DNA of 64,000 nt from the NCBI GenBank assembly GCA_014904845.1, contig MU119316.1, forward strand, positions 1-64,000. Reading direction: 5' to 3'. How positions within the stretch are numbered: the first letter of the stretch is position 1; each line of letters opens with the position of its first letter. This DNA is from Acephala macrosclerotiorum (Eukaryota; Ascomycota; Leotiomycetes; Helotiales; Mollisiaceae). Under the pieces are notes generated by a model. It did not search any database. It saw only the letters and a list, made by a program, of their open reading frames with translations, and was not told the DNA's origin. Shown one piece after another: positions 60,288 through 64,000 of the stretch. The translations under genes and the position numbers were made by a program.

Positions 60288-60546
60288 TTGAGTTGATGGT
60301 TGGGGAGTGAGTGGGAGTTGAGAGGACAGAAGAGGGGTGGAGGTTGTGTAACTGACCACGGGAGATGTGCTGTAGCTTCTATTGCTAATCGTTTCCAGAA
60401 CTCAAGCATACTCACTCACCCAAGATCATCTGTGAATCCTATTTTTGTTTGATACCCTTCGATTTGCTACCTGTATCTGTGTCACCTGATCTGCTCTCCG
60501 TTTCCAAGAGAGTATTTCCAAAGTGAAATTTCTCGTCTTAACTTCT

Positions 60547-61413
60547 CTACAACAACGCAAAAACGACCAGTCCTGTAAGGGCACTTAATCCAACCAAACT
60601 ATAACATCGTTAGTAGCGAATCCTCACACCACGTCATCACCACACATAAAATAAAAATAAGGATAAAAATAAAAACTCACCCTCGATCCACGCTCCTCCC
60701 CAACGCGCCTCCACTCTTCGTCCCCGTAGCCGTAGCCGACGAACTCGAACTCGAACTCGCCGTACTCGAAGCAGCCGCCGCATCCGCCTGCACATTCGAC
60801 GTAGTAGCAGCAGCCAAACTCGCGCTTCCATACACAGACATACAGTAGCTTTCATAGAGAGAAGTTGCGGAGGCAATGTAGGCCGAGGTGCTGGAGCCGC
60901 AGACGGTGGCGATGCAGGTGCTGAAGAAGGATTCCGCGTCAACGGGGGCGGAGAGGCAGGCACAGTTTTCGGTGACGTCGTCGCAGCCGGAGGAGTCGGC
61001 GAGGCCGATTGGGATAAGGCAGTCTGTTTGGAGTTGTTAGTTTATGTTGAATTAAAAAATTTTTTTGCTCTTTTTGGAGAACAGAGTGGCGTGTAAGTGG
61101 GTACGGGAATTGCTATATCTTGATGTGGGAAAAGGCATCAAAATAAATAGGAATAATTTTGTATTGAGAATTGGAGATTCGGCGGAGGAAGCTGGAGAGA
61201 GGGATAGGATTTCTTACTGAAGACGCAGGATGTTTGGTTCTTCACTATCGGAAGAGCAGTGATAGTATATGGTGGAGATGTATCGGAGGGGGTTGAGGCT
61301 GCCATCGAGGTAGACGACATAACCATGGTGGTCTCCATTCCAGACATATCCATTGTGGTCGTGCTAGCGGCGAAGGCCAAGGCCACGATATGCGCAAGAA
61401 GGAGGAGCTTCAT
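60547..61413 (-). CDS. CFEM-domain GPI-anchored cell-surface protein
   Basis: Exons 61218-61413, 60681-61023 and 60547-60598 give 196 residues. The signal peptide is MKLLLLAHIVALAFA, followed by a threonine/methionine-rich segment (TTTMDMSGMETTMVMSS). The CFEM domain (about 60-125) has all eight cysteines: CVFNC, SGC, ENCAC, FFSTC, TVC, ESYC. The Asp before the third Cys, used in haem-iron coordination by Candida CFEM proteins, may be represented by the nearby LADSSGCDD. A Ser/Ala-rich stalk follows, and the last exon adds GLVGLSALTGLVVFALL, a GPI-addition tail. Intron 1 is long (194 bp). CFEM proteins act in haem/iron uptake, adhesion or virulence. The Met-rich stretch could bind metal. Confidence 0.88.
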
Positions 61414-62226
61414 CTTGAAGACGCGGCTGCGAGAAAGGTGATTGGAATTGTCGGTGAAGGGAGGTCTTGCGAGATTTTGGCAGACTGGAAACGACCGATT
61501 GCAGTCGAGCTTGGTTTCAAGTTAGGGCGTGTTCGTTGAACTTTGACAAAGATTGAAGTATCAAAAGATTGGAAGGTTTACAGGAGTGAATGAGAAATTG
61601 CAGTTGAAGTTGAGCTAGCCCCTCCCACCAGCTCGAGAGAGACAGCTCTAAGCGAAGCTGCGTGGGAACCAGGAACGGGAACTCCAGGATCAATTAGGAT
61701 GCAGACGTTAGTAAATTCGGGCGCAGAATGAGCAAATTTGCGCATCTTTGCGGACATTAAATATGGTGGCTAATCTGCAGGTGATACGTATGATTGGGCT
61801 GTTTGCATTTTCTGCACTGCGTGAGGTGCGTTGCTCTGAGCGCCTAGTGCAAGGGAGGGGAGTGGGAGTATCAATCGCGGAGCGCAGCACCACGCAGCGG
61901 AATGGAACCATGCGTCCGGATACCGCGGTGCTGGGATGGCCACGAGCGGGGGTTTTGTCATTTCCACGCGAAGGCTGGCTTGCTGGGACGATTAATTGCA
62001 TTGCCCAGAGATCGGTTTATAGTACTTGCAAGGCTGATCACTGTTTTCACGAACTTCAACAGATGTTGGAGGAGCTATCTGGCGTCTTTGGGATAACTAC
62101 AATCTACGGACTGTGAAGTTTCCCTTGGGTCCCTGGAAACATCGTCTAACCGAAAATGCCTCCAAACTCTGCGATGTCCAACCTACCCAAGTATCTCCAG
62201 CTGTGTAATCTTATCCTCCGACCGAC
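61414..62226. other. Intergenic, nothing recognised
   Basis: Between two minus-strand surface-protein genes; carries the promoter of the CFEM gene. No family-like frame. Confidence 0.5.
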
Positions 62227-63015
62227 CTACAGAAGGAATGCAATCAATGTCGCGGAACCAACGAGAGCTACCCAAATCAATGGCCCAAATGCAGCATATG
62301 AAGGCGAGTGAATAGTATTGGCCGAAGACTTTGCGGTCGAACTTGAAGTGGACGTGGAAGTAGAAGTTGAGGTTGCTGAGGAAAATGTCGCTGGAAGGCT
62401 AGAAAGTGCAGCGTCTGTCGTATAGACTGCGGACAATCCAGTTACGTTGGTGCAAACGGAAGGCACGGTAGTCGCAGTTCCAGCAATGAAGTTGACAGCG
62501 GCGCACTATTCCACAGTCAGTAGCTATATCAAGCCGGGGACGAGAATCTGATCAGACCTGGTAGAGGATTCCATCTGGAGCATCTTGCACGACGCCAATG
62601 ACGCCCTTCGATCCTGCCCAAGAAGCTGGAACAGCAACCTTAGGCTCACAGTAATCTCCAAGACCAGTCTGCTGCACAGCAGGAAGAAGACTGGTCCAGT
62701 TTCCGGAAGCGGTAATGTCGAGAGTTGCACGGAAGAGCCAAGTAGCCTGAGGATGGATTGAAGTCTGCGCTTACGGTGAGCAAATTGTTTACCAGACGCC
62801 TAGCTACGTACCATTGCAAGAGTATCACCGCCAACGTAGTAGTTCGTGACATTATCAGTAGAAAAGTCAACTGTAAAGCTGCCGCATGGTGCCTCTCCCT
62901 CCAAGCTATCATCGAAGCCAATGGTTGGCGGGTAGTTCAAGAGGAAGTGGGCAGTCGATTGTCCAAGAAGAAGGAATACGGCCAAGAAGACGCAGAGACT
63001 CGTAAGGGACGACAT
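62227..63015 (-). CDS. Bim1/X325-type LPMO-like copper-binding GPI protein
   Basis: Exons 62812-63015, 62558-62746 and 62227-62505 give 223 residues. The signal peptide MSSLTSLCVFLAVFLLLGQS ends so that the mature protein begins HFLLNYPPTIGFDD, then EAPCGSF. The N-terminal His and the Y-P-P...G-F-D-D pattern define the X325/Bim1-like family, which folds like an LPMO and binds copper but is not oxidative. The next blocks (TWLFRATLDI, GDYCEPKVAVPASWAG, DAPDGILYQCAAVNFIAG) match in order, and the paired Cys are kept. A Ser/Thr stalk and the hydrophobic end PLIWVALVGSATLIAFLL form a GPI signal. The Cryptococcus relative Bim1 works in copper acquisition. Confidence 0.92.
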
Positions 63016-64000
63016 GATGAGTTGAATGTGTATTCGCACTTCGAAGTTTGGATTGAGAATGGTCCAGAACAGGGTCTTGGAATAACGGTTGATGAATATT
63101 TTGGAGGAACAACAGGATCCAGAAGACGAAAGGCATCTTGGCGAGCTTGCCCGGAAGCGCAGATAAGGTAGAAAAGGGTGAATCTAGCAGTGACGTCCCC
63201 CACCTCCAATAGTACCGTCCAATGCTGATAAAGACAAGCTTTTTCGACGGCAACCCCTTCCGCTGGCCTGGATTAAAATCTCCTTACATGGATGATTTCT
63301 CCAAATAAAGTTACGGGAGGTAGTTGAAATTGGAATATAAGTCTTATTATGATAAAATTTAAATTATTTATTATAAATATACTGCTTTAAAAGTAATATC
63401 AGTGTAGCAAATCTCGATGCGCTAACAATTAAAAGCCCCCATCTTCTTACTGGTCCTGCTAAAGCACTGCGCTCGGGTATTTACGAGTTCCGATAGGCTC
63501 GCTTGCCGAGTTGATCTCTTTTGAGGGCATTTGAGCTTATTGTGGCTAATGAGGACGGCATTCCCTATCTTGTCACGGGCCTATGGATGGATCTTAAAAT
63601 CAAACCACAGTCTCAGATACTTCCCACCAATCGATTATACGATAGCCTCTTTGAGGGGTAATGGCGTTCGGTCATTTTCATTTGTAGTAATAAATTCACT
63701 TCAACGGTCCAGGACTGTTGATCGGTCCCAAATCAATATTTCCAATTGGGTTAGCATCATTGTAGCAAAATCGAGCAGGAGGGGAAGTCTGCCTCTCTTA
63801 AACATTGAGCGAAGAATAGGGCGGGGCAGCCACTAGTAATTGTTTAAAGTAAAATGTTTTTCTCGTTCCGAAAGAAAGGTCACGCTCGCTGACTCGCTAA
63901 GCGAGCTAATCAACGGCGCCATTTCTTCCTCCACTTCGATGTACATTTTGCTCCGCAGGCCTCGCAGGGGCGCCTTTGCGAGGGGTTGTTATAGCAGGGG
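63016..64000. other. Terminal region without a supported gene
   Basis: The promoter of the Bim1-like gene is followed by a modestly AT-rich patch (about 63320-63400) and short meaningless frames. A small palindrome CTCGCTAAGCGAG lies at about 63893-63905. A gene may begin beyond the window edge. Confidence 0.45.

Overview
The window is genomic DNA of a filamentous ascomycete (Pezizomycotina). Most multi-exon genes carry introns of 42-120 bp with GTRNGT-type donors and CTRAY branch points, and the gene families are typical of the group: HET domain, Zn2Cys6 regulators, CFEM, Bim1-like copper protein, fungal ULD, Dal5-type permease. A Leotiomycete is my guess but the sequence does not prove it. 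The DNA is two-speed: gene-bearing DNA of ordinary composition is broken by extremely AT-rich blocks (about 1-620, 3050-3480, 17870-18115, 47949-50802, 63320-63400) that look like transposons mutated by RIP (C-to-T, mostly CpA to TpA).

Layout. 1-9.6 kb is a gene-poor decaying region with one intact-looking intronless seven-bladed PLL-type lectin and remnants of a membrane protein and a DUF2235 protein. 9.67-11.41 kb holds a Dal5-family permease. 12.1-21.2 kb holds two relatives of Gfd2/YDR514C (one a pseudogene, one intact) around a NAP-family gene and a small unknown gene. 21.5-29.4 kb holds two unknown conserved-looking genes, a degenerate Hsp70 with one in-frame stop, and a P-loop kinase. 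30.2-36.9 kb is a probable polyol/sugar module: Zn2Cys6 regulator, zinc polyol-type dehydrogenase and sugar transporter, the last two divergent around possible CreA sites. 37.7-46.5 kb has an LPMO-like pseudogene, a helical/ubiquitin-like-domain protein, a HET protein and a broken secreted-protein gene. 47.1 kb has a small unknown gene, followed by a 2.85-kb hAT-like element with a perfect 8-bp target duplication. 52.0-60.3 kb has a Zn2Cys6 regulator, a full-size ABCB exporter and an SDR, all on the plus strand. 60.5-63.0 kb has two cell-surface genes on the minus strand, a CFEM protein and a Bim1-like copper protein, both with C-terminal GPI-type tails.

The strongest overall signal is that five loci outside the AT-rich blocks carry small lesions: stop codons explained by CAG/CAA to TAG/TAA, an ATG to ATA, and one-base frameshifts. 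This fits RIP leakage or slow pseudogenisation. Exon joins were worked out by hand from splice motifs, frame and family expectation; the total coding length is a multiple of three for every multi-exon gene reported as intact. No rRNA, tRNA or CRISPR array was found.
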